DNA from: Tectiglobus sp965247245
GTDB lineage: Bacteria; Pseudomonadota; Alphaproteobacteria; Rhizobiales; Hyphomicrobiaceae
DNA: 64,000 nucleotides
Reading direction: 5' to 3'
Assembly: GCA_965247245.1 (NCBI GenBank)
Contig: CBDFGV010000003.1
Location: 930,001 to 994,000, forward strand
The notes under the pieces are model-generated. The model was not told the DNA's origin, searched no databases, and was given only the letters and a program-made list of their open reading frames with translations. Positions 43,524 through 51,730 of this stretch are shown here, piece after piece; the stretch's first letter is position 1; each line of letters begins with the position of its first letter. The translations under genes were made by a program, and so were the position numbers.

Positions 43524-43973
43524 CTAAGACTGCCCAGCTTCTTTCTCAGCACGCACATTAGACAGCCATACAGCGAAGCTGAGGATGATCGCCGCGGAAG
43601 AGATAAGCGTCATGAGAGTACCAGGGAAAAAATGCACGTGGCCGCCAAGATCGAGGAACATGAAGTAGCCGAGATCGAGGAGCCCCCCGACCATGGCCGT
43701 GACCCAGATCGCCGTTACGCTGCCGCGCCAGATAAAGACTGCGCCAATTATTGTAACAACGCCGCCCCAGAGCAGATTCCAGGCATGTTGATTGAGAACT
43801 GCACCGACAGCGGGATGGTAGTCGGCCTCGAGCGCCGCTCGCTCTACCGCATCCGCAATGGCCTGAAACCCAGACGTTGTATCGCCTGAGATAACCAGAG
43901 CGCCAGCAAACGCATGAACAATGCCCCAGATCACCCAGAGAACTGCTGCGGCCTTTAGTGCAAATGAACGCAT
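43524..43973 (-). CDS. Small integral membrane protein of unknown function
   Basis: A 149-residue protein with four predicted membrane helices (W-V-I-W-G-I-V-H-A-F-A-G, a V-V-T-I-I-G-A-V-F-I-W segment, A-M-V-G-G-L-L-D-L-G-Y-F and a C-terminal one). The H-A and D-L-G-G-H-V-H-F-F-P patches may bind a metal or haem, but this is speculative. The ATG at 43973 follows a GGGAG site. It is divergent from a LysR gene. Confidence 0.75.
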   Translation of the reverse strand: MRSFALKAAAVLWVIWGIVHAFAGALVISGDTTSGFQAIADAVERAALEADYHPAVGAVLNQHAWNLLWGGVVTIIGAVFIWRGSVTAIWVTAMVGGLLDLGYFMFLDLGGHVHFFPGTLMTLISSAAIILSFAVWLSNVRAEKEAGQS

Positions 43974-44120
43974 CGCGTTGCTCCCTACATACTGCACAAG
44001 CTCAGTGGTGCAGTCGCGCTGACAGTGATGTGTTGCATTGCACAACTCAAGCTGAAGCAGCGCACACTCAGTGCGCGAAAACAGAGCAATGGCCTCTTGA
44101 GACGAAACGGTAGCCCGGCA
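43974..44120. promoter_or_regulatory. Divergent control region between membrane protein gene and lysR
   Basis: 147 bases between two divergent starts; probably contains the LysR binding site. Based on arrangement only. A few short frames span it but are not credible genes. Confidence 0.4.
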
Positions 44121-45014
44121 ATGGACAAATGGACTGAGTTAAGAACGGCGTGCAAAGTCGCTCGATTGGGTACAGTGAGTGCTGCCGCGAAGGACCTCGG
44201 GGTGCACCGCGCAACGGTCAACCGACACATTGATTCACTGGAAACCGAACTGGGTGCCAAGATCTTCCAGCGCCATGCCCGTGGCTACACTATGACGGAG
44301 ATCGGAAGGGAAGTCCTCGAAGTAGCCAGTCAAGCCGAAGAGTTAATCGATGAAGTTGCAGGTCGAACGCGCGGTTACGCAACAACAATCACTGGTACGC
44401 TGGTCGTTGCCACTATCACCGAAATTTCTGATCTCTTGATGCCCGCTATTGCCGCCTTCGTTTCGGAGAACCCATCGACGAAGGTGATCTGTGATAGTGG
44501 CGAACAACTCGCGCGGCTTGAGCATGGCGAGGCACATATTGCAGTTCGCGCTGGCAGTCGCCCAACGGATCCAGACTACGTCGTGCAAAAACTCAAAGGT
44601 ATTCAGTTTGGGCTCTATGGCCATGCCGATTACTTCGCCAGGTTCGGCCAGCCCAAGCGGCCAGCGGATCTCGCCAAACACCGCTTTGTTGTCCGGGCCG
44701 CGACTAGCAAGTCGACCCTGTTTGAGCGTTGGCTTGCTAAACACATCAACGATGATCAGGTCGTGCTGCGCGTGAGTTATCCGCGGACAGGAGATCACGC
44801 GATCCTCAACGGCCTTGGCATTGGTTTCATGCCGGAAAGCTCGGCCTTATCACACTCCTCTCTTATTCCAGCTATTCCATCGCGATCTTCTTGGACGATC
44901 CCGCTCTGGCTCGTCACTCACGTGGACCTGCACCGCACGCGGAAGGTTCAGTCGATGCTGGAACAGATCAAGGCACTTGATGAGCAAGAATGGCGTTGCG
45001 TGCCGGATGCTTAA
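44121..45014 (+). CDS. LysR-family transcriptional regulator
   Basis: A 297-residue LysR protein. The start M-D-K-W-T-E-L-R-T-A is chosen since an upstream extension in the frame is not LysR-like. The helix-turn-helix reads T-V-S-A-A-A-K-D-L-G-V-H-R-A-T-V-N-R-H-I-D. The effector domain follows. It could regulate the divergent small membrane protein gene or the aroQ-led genes downstream; both positions are common. Confidence 0.9.
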   Translation: MDKWTELRTACKVARLGTVSAAAKDLGVHRATVNRHIDSLETELGAKIFQRHARGYTMTEIGREVLEVASQAEELIDEVAGRTRGYATTITGTLVVATITEISDLLMPAIAAFVSENPSTKVICDSGEQLARLEHGEAHIAVRAGSRPTDPDYVVQKLKGIQFGLYGHADYFARFGQPKRPADLAKHRFVVRAATSKSTLFERWLAKHINDDQVVLRVSYPRTGDHAILNGLGIGFMPESSALSHSSLIPAIPSRSSWTIPLWLVTHVDLHRTRKVQSMLEQIKALDEQEWRCVPDA

Positions 45015-45072
45015 CCCCTGAACAGTCACTTTCAGGAGTGTACATCAGTCCGCGGAACCGACTTGAAGACTT

Positions 45073-45285
45073 ATGTTATCACCCCATCACATCCTAAAAA
45101 GCGCAGAGACATCGGGCAGATCTTCCATCAAAACAGATATTGCTCTAGACATTGCCATCAGGGCGGGCTTGTGCTTGTTGACCGGCACGTTGCTCCTAGT
45201 GACCCACTTTATTGTACACCGGAATACCGGGACACAACGAGGGAACGAGGAGCTCATCGGTCAGCGACAACGCCAAGAAGCATGA
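45073..45285 (+). CDS. Possible 70-residue single-pass membrane protein
   Basis: An open frame with one clear hydrophobic stretch (A-I-R-A-G-L-C-L-L-T-G-T-L-L-L-V) between charged ends. The ATG at 45073 has a GAAG site. It ends 40 bases before aroQ and could be in its operon. The rest of the gap from 45015 to 45325 holds nothing else recognised. It resembles no family I know, and may be chance. Confidence 0.3.
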   Translation: MLSPHHILKSAETSGRSSIKTDIALDIAIRAGLCLLTGTLLLVTHFIVHRNTGTQRGNEELIGQRQRQEA

Positions 45286-45325
45286 GCGCAACTCGACGCG
45301 GAGTGCATTCGAAAAGGACCGGGCT

Positions 45326-45769
45326 GTGAGCCAACCAATACTGATACTCAATGGACCCAACCTCAATCGGCTCGGAAAGCGCGAACCACAGATCTATGGC
45401 ACAACAACGCTCTCTGACGTTGAGCAAATGTGCCGCGAGCGCGCGGAACGGCGCGGCCACAAAATCTCATTCCATCAATCCAATCGAGAGTATGAAATCA
45501 TCGAATGGATCCATGACGGGATAGATAGTGCTTCGGGTATCATCATTAATCCCGCTGCGTTCACTCATACATCAGTCGCGATCCTCGATGCCCTCAATAT
45601 GTTCGACAAGCCGATCATCGAGCTGCATATTTCCAACCCGCACAAACGCGAGGCTTTCCGTCACGTGTCTTACGTGGCCAACGCCGCAACTGGTTCCATA
45701 TGCGGCCTAGGTGTCAATGGCTATCCGCTTGCGGTCGACGCCATGATTGACTTGCTCGAGGCAGGTTAA
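45326..45769 (+). CDS. aroQ: Type II 3-dehydroquinate dehydratase
   Basis: A 147-residue type II dehydroquinase. It has L-N-G-P-N-L-N-R-L-G with R and the catalytic Y in Q-I-Y-G, H-Q-S-N-R-E-Y-E-I-I, the I-N-P-A-A-F-T-H-T-S block with the catalytic His further on (H-I-S-N-P), and G-L-G-V-N-G-Y. The family dodecamer dehydrates 3-dehydroquinate to 3-dehydroshikimate. The start is GTG at 45326 with an AAGGA site upstream; longer ATG frames are Arg/Ser-rich and lie outside the fold. Its neighbours (Gfo/Idh and aroE) suggest quinate catabolism. Confidence 0.92.
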   Translation: MSQPILILNGPNLNRLGKREPQIYGTTTLSDVEQMCRERAERRGHKISFHQSNREYEIIEWIHDGIDSASGIIINPAAFTHTSVAILDALNMFDKPIIELHISNPHKREAFRHVSYVANAATGSICGLGVNGYPLAVDAMIDLLEAG

Positions 45770-45912
45770 AACACAGCCCGTCATCGAACGGTTTGGACAA
45801 TGTGTTCTTGCAACCGAAAGCTTTGATGCAAGAAGTCACTGTAATTCAGACACCTCAAGCGACCGTGAAGCGCGCACTAAAGTAGAGCAAGTCAGCTGGA
45901 AGGCCTTTTTTC

Positions 45913-46980
45913 ATGTCGCAAGTGCGCATCGGTGTTATTGGCGCTGGCCTTATAGGTCGCAAACACATTGAAGTCCTGCGCTCAGGTCATCCAGACTACA
46001 CTTTGGCGGCAGTGGCTGACCCGTCACCCGTGGCAAAGGCAGAGGCCAAGCAGCTTGGTTACGCGTGCTACGAGTCTGTCGAGGAGATGATCGACAAAGC
46101 AAACCCTGATGGCGCGGTCGTTTCCGTACCAAACCAGCTCCATGTGGAAGCTGGGCTTACGTGCATTCAGTATGGCGTACCGATTGTCATCGAGAAGCCT
46201 GTCGCTGATACGATCCCAGAAGCATTGACACTCGTCGAAACAGCTGAAGCGGCCGATGTCGCGACACTGACAGGGCATCACAGACGCCACAACCCGATTA
46301 TGCGCCGCGCAGCCGAAGTTATCCGCGCGGGCACTATCGGACGCATTGTGGCAGCCACTAGCATTTGGATGGCCCATAAACCGGCAGGCTATCATGACGT
46401 ACAATGGCGCCGCGAACCAGGTGGCGGACCAGTGCTTCTGAATGCGATCCACGATGTCGATTGTCTCAGGATGCTCTGTGGCGATGTAGAAACAGTTCAG
46501 GCAGCCGACTCACGGGCCATCCGCGGTTTTGCTGTCGAGGACACGGCAGCAGCGATTTTCCGTTTTAAAAGCGGCGCACTTGGCACGCTCCTTTTATCCG
46601 ACACAGTTTCAAGCCCTTGGGCCTGGGAAACAACATCCGGAGAAAACCCAGCCTTTCCTGTAACCGGCCAGGACAGTATTTTCATTGGCGGCACGCAAGG
46701 CTCACTGGCCGTGCCGTCACTTGATGTTCGCTGGCACAATCCGGGCAGCGAAAGCTGGTCAGAGCCGTTGTCCCAGCGCCGAGAGCATATTGTACCTGCC
46801 GACCCTTATTTCGAGCAGATGCGTAATTTCGCTGCCGTTATTCGGGGTGACGAAGAACCCGTTCTGTCAGGTCGCGATGGCATGTTGACCCTGGCCACAA
46901 CCCTCGCAATCACCCAGTCAGCCGAGACCGGACAAGTTGTAAGCATTGACGAGATGTTAGCTGGAACTGCAAGGACATAG
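45913..46980 (+). CDS. Gfo/Idh/MocA-family oxidoreductase
   Basis: A 355-residue NAD(P)-dependent dehydrogenase. The N-terminal Rossmann fold shows R-I-G-V-I-G-A-G-L-I-G-R-K-H, the central E-K-P-V-A provides the catalytic Lys, and the C-terminal domain is alpha/beta. Members oxidise hydroxyl groups on sugars, inositols or cyclic polyols. Placed between aroQ and aroE, oxidation of quinate, shikimate or a similar cyclic polyol is plausible. Confidence 0.88.
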   Translation: MSQVRIGVIGAGLIGRKHIEVLRSGHPDYTLAAVADPSPVAKAEAKQLGYACYESVEEMIDKANPDGAVVSVPNQLHVEAGLTCIQYGVPIVIEKPVADTIPEALTLVETAEAADVATLTGHHRRHNPIMRRAAEVIRAGTIGRIVAATSIWMAHKPAGYHDVQWRREPGGGPVLLNAIHDVDCLRMLCGDVETVQAADSRAIRGFAVEDTAAAIFRFKSGALGTLLLSDTVSSPWAWETTSGENPAFPVTGQDSIFIGGTQGSLAVPSLDVRWHNPGSESWSEPLSQRREHIVPADPYFEQMRNFAAVIRGDEEPVLSGRDGMLTLATTLAITQSAETGQVVSIDEMLAGTART

Positions 46981-46989
46981 GAAACTCGA

Positions 46990-47829
46990 ATGACAGGACA
47001 GCAACGTGCGGCATGCGTCATCGGATATCCAGCCAAGCACTCGCGCTCGCCCAAACTGCACGGTTACTGGATCAAGCGTTATCGTATCCAGGGCTCGTAC
47101 AAAGCCGAGGAAATTGCACCGGATGACATTGTAGAGTTTATCACCCACCTATCTGATCACGGCTATGTCGGCGCCAACGTGACAATGCCACATAAGGACA
47201 TAGCGTTTGAGCTGTCTGAACCTGATGACCGTGCTACTTCAGTTGGCGCCGCCAACACGCTCTGGTTTGAAAATGGCGTGCTGCGATCGACCAACACTGA
47301 TGTTGAAGGCTTCGTTGGTGCCTTGGATGCTGCATCACCTGGATGGCATAGCAATCAGCACAATGCAATCGTGCTCGGCGCGGGAGGAGCCGCGCGGGCC
47401 GTCATTTATGGTCTGATAGAGCGTGGCGTTGAGAAAGTTCATGTGGTCAACCGGACCATTGCGAAAGCTGAAGCGTTGCGAGATCGGTTCGGAGCTAACG
47501 TCAAGCCTGCAACGTGGGCCGATCTACCCAACCTTATTCAAGGGTCTCAGTTACTCGTGAATGCGACCTCGCTGGGGATGCATGGTCACGACCCGCTCGA
47601 TATTGATGTGTCCGCTATGGCGAATGATGCCGTTGTATCAGACATCGTCTATGTGCCTTTGACGACTCCGTTGTTGGCTGCAGCTCAAGCGCGGGGCCTC
47701 GCAACGTCGAACGGCCTCGACATGTTGCTCCATCAGGCCGTACGCGGTTTCGAACTGTGGTTCGACCAGCGCCCTGAAGTGACCAAGGAGCTCTACGATC
47801 TCCTGGCGGCCGACATCGAGGCCGCTTAA
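46990..47829 (+). CDS. aroE: Shikimate dehydrogenase-family protein
   Basis: A 279-residue shikimate/quinate dehydrogenase. The substrate site shows S-R-S-P-K-L-H and N-V-T-M-P-H-K with the catalytic Lys, then N-T-D. The cofactor site has G-A-G-G-A-A-R-A and V-N-R-T, the latter pointing to NADP(H). It reversibly reduces 3-dehydroshikimate. It begins nine bases after the Gfo/Idh stop. Since aroQ is close by but no other aro genes are, this is likely a second, catabolic copy. Confidence 0.9.
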   Translation: MTGQQRAACVIGYPAKHSRSPKLHGYWIKRYRIQGSYKAEEIAPDDIVEFITHLSDHGYVGANVTMPHKDIAFELSEPDDRATSVGAANTLWFENGVLRSTNTDVEGFVGALDAASPGWHSNQHNAIVLGAGGAARAVIYGLIERGVEKVHVVNRTIAKAEALRDRFGANVKPATWADLPNLIQGSQLLVNATSLGMHGHDPLDIDVSAMANDAVVSDIVYVPLTTPLLAAAQARGLATSNGLDMLLHQAVRGFELWFDQRPEVTKELYDLLAADIEAA

Positions 47830-47989
47830 CTCTGCCTCACATCAACACAGCGGGGCATCCCCAGAGATTTGCTTGCATGTTTAGCGGCAGTCGACTGCAG
47901 CAGACATATACTGGCGGCGTTGAGTTGCATCTACGCAATCTTCTCTGAGCATCGAGCAAGATCAAAAGAGCACAACCAAAACGGACTGC

Positions 47990-49312
47990 CTAAACCCGGA
48001 TAGCCTCTGCTTCTTGCAGGAACTGCCTGTTGACCACACTCTCTGGCCGTAGCGCTAGTCGCTCGTTCGAAAGAGCAATCGCCACATCCTTTTGACCGGC
48101 GCGGATTGCGGCCTCGGTGAGCGTCCACTCAACGAGATCTCGCTGGGCAATGCTGCCTCCCATGCGCCAAAGTTCAGCCTCGACGGGAAGCAGACCATCA
48201 ACAGCACCTGCATAGTCTTTATCGACAAATCGCCCCATGGCTTTCGCAATGGGAATGGCAACGTCTCGGTAGGCAGGCACCAATTCCCCACCCAGTCCAG
48301 CTGACCGCTCCATTCCATCTAGGACTCTACCGTAAGCGGATGTGTCACCAGCACGAAGCGCGGCCATGGCAGCGTGGATCTCATTGAACGGGCTCGACAT
48401 ACCACTCAGCTGTTGCTGCCATAATCCGAGTTGCTTTTGCCAACGCTCACCCGCCTCACAGCCCAAGGTCTCTAGCCGCCACAGGAGAGCTGTTGCATTA
48501 CACAGCTGGGTGCCGACAGGGCGCATGGCTGGAATAACCTCGTCATCATAGATCGCCAACGCTGCATCAAACTGGCCGAGCTCAATGTGAAACAAGGCTT
48601 TGTGCCACCAGATATGGACGCGGTTGTTGCAGTTTGCGTCCGACCAGTAAGGCTTGCGCCCATCCATCCAAGCTAATCCCTCTTCCGGCCTGCCCGTCAT
48701 CTCCAACACGTGCGAAACAGCATGATGCGGCCAGTAACCGTAAGGCTCCAACTCAGCGGCGGCCCGAGAGACATCCTCAGCGCGGGCATAGTCGCCAAGT
48801 TCTTCCAGGCCGAAACCATGGAACGACAGCATGATCCCATAGTTCGGATCGTCCTTCGACCAGGATGGAAGCGCACGAGCTGAACGTCCTGCGACTCGAT
48901 GGAATCGACCGAGATAGCCGTCCAGCCGCATAGCATACTGATGACCAGCAAGGTCGTGCGGATCACTCATAAGGTGGCGGTCAAGGGCCGCGACAGCAGA
49001 TGGCCATTGTCCATGCGCGGCATGTCGCAATGCCTTGTGATGCGCGCCTTCCCGATTGCTCAGGCCAGCTGTGTCGACACCGTTATGCAGTTCACGCGCC
49101 CGGGCAACCTGCACGCCATCATTGCTGAGCGCTAACAACCAACCCTGCATGATGTCCGCCATGGCGCACTCGGGATCAGCCTCACGCGCCAATGTGAGAT
49201 GAGCATTCGCATCACCGTAGTTGAGCGTAAAGGTTCTCACGGCATCGCTAATGTGCTCCGAGGCCTGCGCATTCGCGCTCAAGCTCCCACTCCCCGACAG
49301 ATCCTGCGCCAT
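47990..49312 (-). CDS. TTC38-like tetratricopeptide protein
   Basis: A 440-residue TPR protein resembling the eukaryotic TTC38 family, seen also in bacteria. It has an A-E-A-D-P-E-C-A-M-A-like first repeat, R-E-G-A-H-H-K-A-L, the Y-G-x-W-P-H-H-A-V-S-H-V block, and H-I-W-W-H-K-A-L-F-H. The many conserved His residues are typical of this family and hint at a role beyond scaffolding; the function is unknown. ATG at 49312 follows GGAGGA. It follows the flavin monooxygenase gene on the same strand with a 57-base gap. Confidence 0.85.
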   Translation of the reverse strand: MAQDLSGSGSLSANAQASEHISDAVRTFTLNYGDANAHLTLAREADPECAMADIMQGWLLALSNDGVQVARARELHNGVDTAGLSNREGAHHKALRHAAHGQWPSAVAALDRHLMSDPHDLAGHQYAMRLDGYLGRFHRVAGRSARALPSWSKDDPNYGIMLSFHGFGLEELGDYARAEDVSRAAAELEPYGYWPHHAVSHVLEMTGRPEEGLAWMDGRKPYWSDANCNNRVHIWWHKALFHIELGQFDAALAIYDDEVIPAMRPVGTQLCNATALLWRLETLGCEAGERWQKQLGLWQQQLSGMSSPFNEIHAAMAALRAGDTSAYGRVLDGMERSAGLGGELVPAYRDVAIPIAKAMGRFVDKDYAGAVDGLLPVEAELWRMGGSIAQRDLVEWTLTEAAIRAGQKDVAIALSNERLALRPESVVNRQFLQEAEAIRV

Positions 49313-49369
49313 GAATAGCAATCCTCCACAGCAAACCTCTGTCGGTCTGCTTGTCATCGTCTTTGAAAT

Positions 49370-50683
49370 CTACGCCGAAGGGCGCTGCAAACCGTAGTGA
49401 TCGCGCAGCGTCGCGCCCTCATATTCAGTTCGGAACCGCCCTCGTCGTTGTAGGATCGGCACAACCTCATCCGCAAACACTTCCAGCATATGCGGCAATA
49501 GAAGCGGCATCACGTTGAAACCATCAGCCGCCCCATCGTCAACCCAGTCTTCAATAGCGTCGGCAATCTGCTCCGGTGTCCCAGCAATAACAAAGTGCCC
49601 ACGGGCACCCGCAAGTTTGCCCAGGAGTTGGCGCATTGTCAGTTGCTCTCGATCAACGGCACCGACAATCAATTCTGTTCGACCGCGCGAACTCTGGTTT
49701 TCCGCAGGATCGGGAAAATCTCCCACCGTCAAAACGCGATCCAATGGAATGTGTGTGAAATCGTGGCCATCGAAACGTTGTGAAAGGCGCGAGAGAGATG
49801 TCTTAATATCGCAGAGCTCGTTCAGCTCCTGCTCCATACGCTTTGCTTCGGTCTCAGTTCCAGCGATGATCATGCTGATCCCAGGCAAAATGAGACATTG
49901 GTCAGTTGGCCGGCCACAGGCAACAACGCGCGCCTTCAGATCCTTATAGAAATCCTTTGCCGTATCCTTTGTCATATGCGCCGTAAACACGGCTTCTGCA
50001 TGCTTGGCTGCAAAGTCTTTGCCCGTGTCCGAGGAACCTGCCTGCACCAATACAGGCCAGCCTTGCGGCGGACGCGGAATGTTGAGCGGCCCCGCCACAT
50101 CATAGTATTGGCCGTGGTGGTTGATCGGATTGACCTGTTCTCGCTTATAATAAAGACCGTTCTCGCGATCATCGACAACCGCGTCATCTGACCAGCTATC
50201 CCAAAGCTTTTTGGCAACCTCAACAAACTCGTCTGCGCGCTCATACCGATCCGAATGCGACAGTCGACCTTCACTACCAAAATTCGCAGCGCCTGGAATA
50301 CTGAACGATGTCACGATGTTCCAAGCGGCACGACCGCGACTGATGTAGTCCAATGAGGTAAACATCCGCGCGACATTGTAAGGCTCCGAGTGTGTCGTAG
50401 AGGCCGTACCAATCAACCCGATGCGCTCTGTCGCCATGGCAATTGCGGACAGCATCGTAAAGGGCTCAAGGTATAAACGCGCGGTACGATCCGTATCCGG
50501 AGGCAAGGCCAGAGTATCCGCCAGGAAAATCGAGTCCATACAGGCCGCCTCGGCCTTCTTTGCGCAATCTACAAAGTGCTCGATATCCGTCAGCGCCAAT
50601 GCCGGCGCTTTCGGGTGACGCCAAGCCGTCTCATGGTGACCGCGCGAGTATATAAAGAGGTTCAAGTGGATCTGGCGTTTCAT
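49370..50683 (-). CDS. LLM-class flavin monooxygenase (NtaA/SnaA/DszA family)
   Basis: A 437-residue luciferase-like monooxygenase. It opens K-R-Q-I-H-L-N-L-F-I, and has F-L-A-D-T, the S-T-T-H-S-E-P-Y-N-V-A-R-M-F block, I-S-R-G-R-A-A-W-N-I-V-T, and V-L-V-Q-A-G-S-S, all marks of the NtaA/DszA group. Such enzymes use FMNH2 from a separate reductase to oxidise chelators, sulfones or other N/S compounds. No reductase gene is next to it. ATG at 50683 fits the family start. Confidence 0.9.
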   Translation of the reverse strand: MKRQIHLNLFIYSRGHHETAWRHPKAPALALTDIEHFVDCAKKAEAACMDSIFLADTLALPPDTDRTARLYLEPFTMLSAIAMATERIGLIGTASTTHSEPYNVARMFTSLDYISRGRAAWNIVTSFSIPGAANFGSEGRLSHSDRYERADEFVEVAKKLWDSWSDDAVVDDRENGLYYKREQVNPINHHGQYYDVAGPLNIPRPPQGWPVLVQAGSSDTGKDFAAKHAEAVFTAHMTKDTAKDFYKDLKARVVACGRPTDQCLILPGISMIIAGTETEAKRMEQELNELCDIKTSLSRLSQRFDGHDFTHIPLDRVLTVGDFPDPAENQSSRGRTELIVGAVDREQLTMRQLLGKLAGARGHFVIAGTPEQIADAIEDWVDDGAADGFNVMPLLLPHMLEVFADEVVPILQRRGRFRTEYEGATLRDHYGLQRPSA

Positions 50684-51094
50684 GGACTTCTGCCACAATC
50701 AAAATAAGCGACCAACAGAATATCTCAGTGAAACAGAAGCGCCATCAGCAGCGCGATCTTTGCATTGGAAATCACACAGCCTGCGGGCAGCAGACAGAAG
50801 CCGGGCAACGCTACAGCGAATAGTTGTTCCGGATGATGTGAGCCCAAAAGATATGTCTGCCCTGGTTGCATCTCAAGCCGATGAAGACTGCGTGGCAAAG
50901 GGACCTGCGGGTGACGTCTCCCCACCAAGGGCAAGGCGCGCGCGGATAACTACAGTTGCAACCTGAAATGTGCGGATAACACAAATTGCAACTTGAAATT
51001 AAGACTCCAGTATGCATTCATCTGTAAGCTGAATTTCAGCAAAGAGATTACGCAGATCTTTGCAGAGTGATGACCAAACAGTGGAGTAAAATCG
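50684..51094. other. Intergenic region with a 30-bp tandem repeat
   Basis: This 411-base divergent region lies between the flavin monooxygenase and the Cys-rich protein genes. The left part holds no credible gene. The right part contains two tandem 30-base units described separately, about 95 bases before the start at 51095. A GGAG site lies nine bases before that ATG. Confidence 0.5.
50941..51000. repeat. Two-copy imperfect tandem repeat, 30-bp period
   Basis: Units 50941-50970 and 50971-51000 agree at 23 of 30 positions. Both contain GCGGATAAC, then TTGCAAC (TTGCAACC in one, TTGCAACT in the other), then TGAAAT; the first holds the 8-base palindrome GTTGCAAC. Two possibilities are a regulator site upstream of the secretin unit, or a leftover terminus of an insertion sequence of a family with repeated ends, such as IS21. 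I cannot decide between these. Confidence 0.8.
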
Positions 51095-51673
51095 ATGGCT
51101 AAAAGTTCTGTCTACGGCGCAGCTGGCGTTGTCTTACTGGCAATCTCAGTTCCTCAAACGAGTGCGTCGGCAGATTCTCGGTGCAGCAGTAAGGTGAAGT
51201 CCTGCATCGTGATGAAGGGTTGCGAGACGAGTAAGGCATCGTCGAATTACTGCGGAGCGATCATCTACGTCAACAAGGGCGGATATGTTGTCAATCCGGT
51301 CAAGTTAAAGGCGCGCGGCTCGCAACCCATTAGTCAGCCGGTTGTAGTGAATGAGGATCCGAAAGTTGAATCGAATTGCACCGGAATCTCCGCAAAGGTC
51401 GGCAATGACATCGCCGTCGATCAGGCAGCGCAATTCATTGCGCCTGGTGAGTGTGCCTACCAGCTGGATATCGATATCAAAGCCGGAAACCACAAGGACA
51501 GAAATCTGTTCTTAGTCCCAGGGTGTGTGATCGAAATGAGCACGGCCGGAACCACGACATCCAATAGTTGGAAAGAGAAGGTCTACTGGTCCACTCAGGC
51601 CAAAAACGCAGGCGCGACCGGCAATGTCCAGGATTCGGCTGGCAATAATTGCGGACGAGAGAACAAGATGTAG
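51095..51673 (+). CDS. Exported eight-cysteine protein of unknown family
   Basis: A 192-residue protein. The N-terminus is a Sec signal peptide (hydrophobic G-A-A-G-V-V-L-L-A-I-S-V, cleavage near A-S-A). The mature part has eight Cys (30, 37, 43, 53, 95, 120, 144, 186), an even number that suits four disulfides made in the periplasm. I recognise no domain. It is followed 57 bases later by a secretin gene on the same strand, so it may be a periplasmic partner, a pilot-like factor or a substrate. The ATG has a GGAG site. Confidence 0.75.
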   Translation: MAKSSVYGAAGVVLLAISVPQTSASADSRCSSKVKSCIVMKGCETSKASSNYCGAIIYVNKGGYVVNPVKLKARGSQPISQPVVVNEDPKVESNCTGISAKVGNDIAVDQAAQFIAPGECAYQLDIDIKAGNHKDRNLFLVPGCVIEMSTAGTTTSNSWKEKVYWSTQAKNAGATGNVQDSAGNNCGRENKM

Positions 51674-51730
51674 TCGTCACCTCGAGTTCTGTTTCCCAAG
51701 CAGACAGCAACGAAGTCTAAGCAGAAGCGA

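Noticed and set aside
45063..45329. Alternative 88-codon frame overlapping the small membrane ORF
   Set aside because: Arg/His-rich composition without hydrophobic or domain features; out of frame with the better candidate.
50971..50985. Likeness to the lac operator (GCGGATAACA)
   Set aside because: Only a ten-base match to one part of the operator, without its symmetric half; no LacI-family gene nearby.
50941..51000. Start of a CRISPR array
   Set aside because: Only two imperfect, directly abutting units without spacers, and no cas genes.
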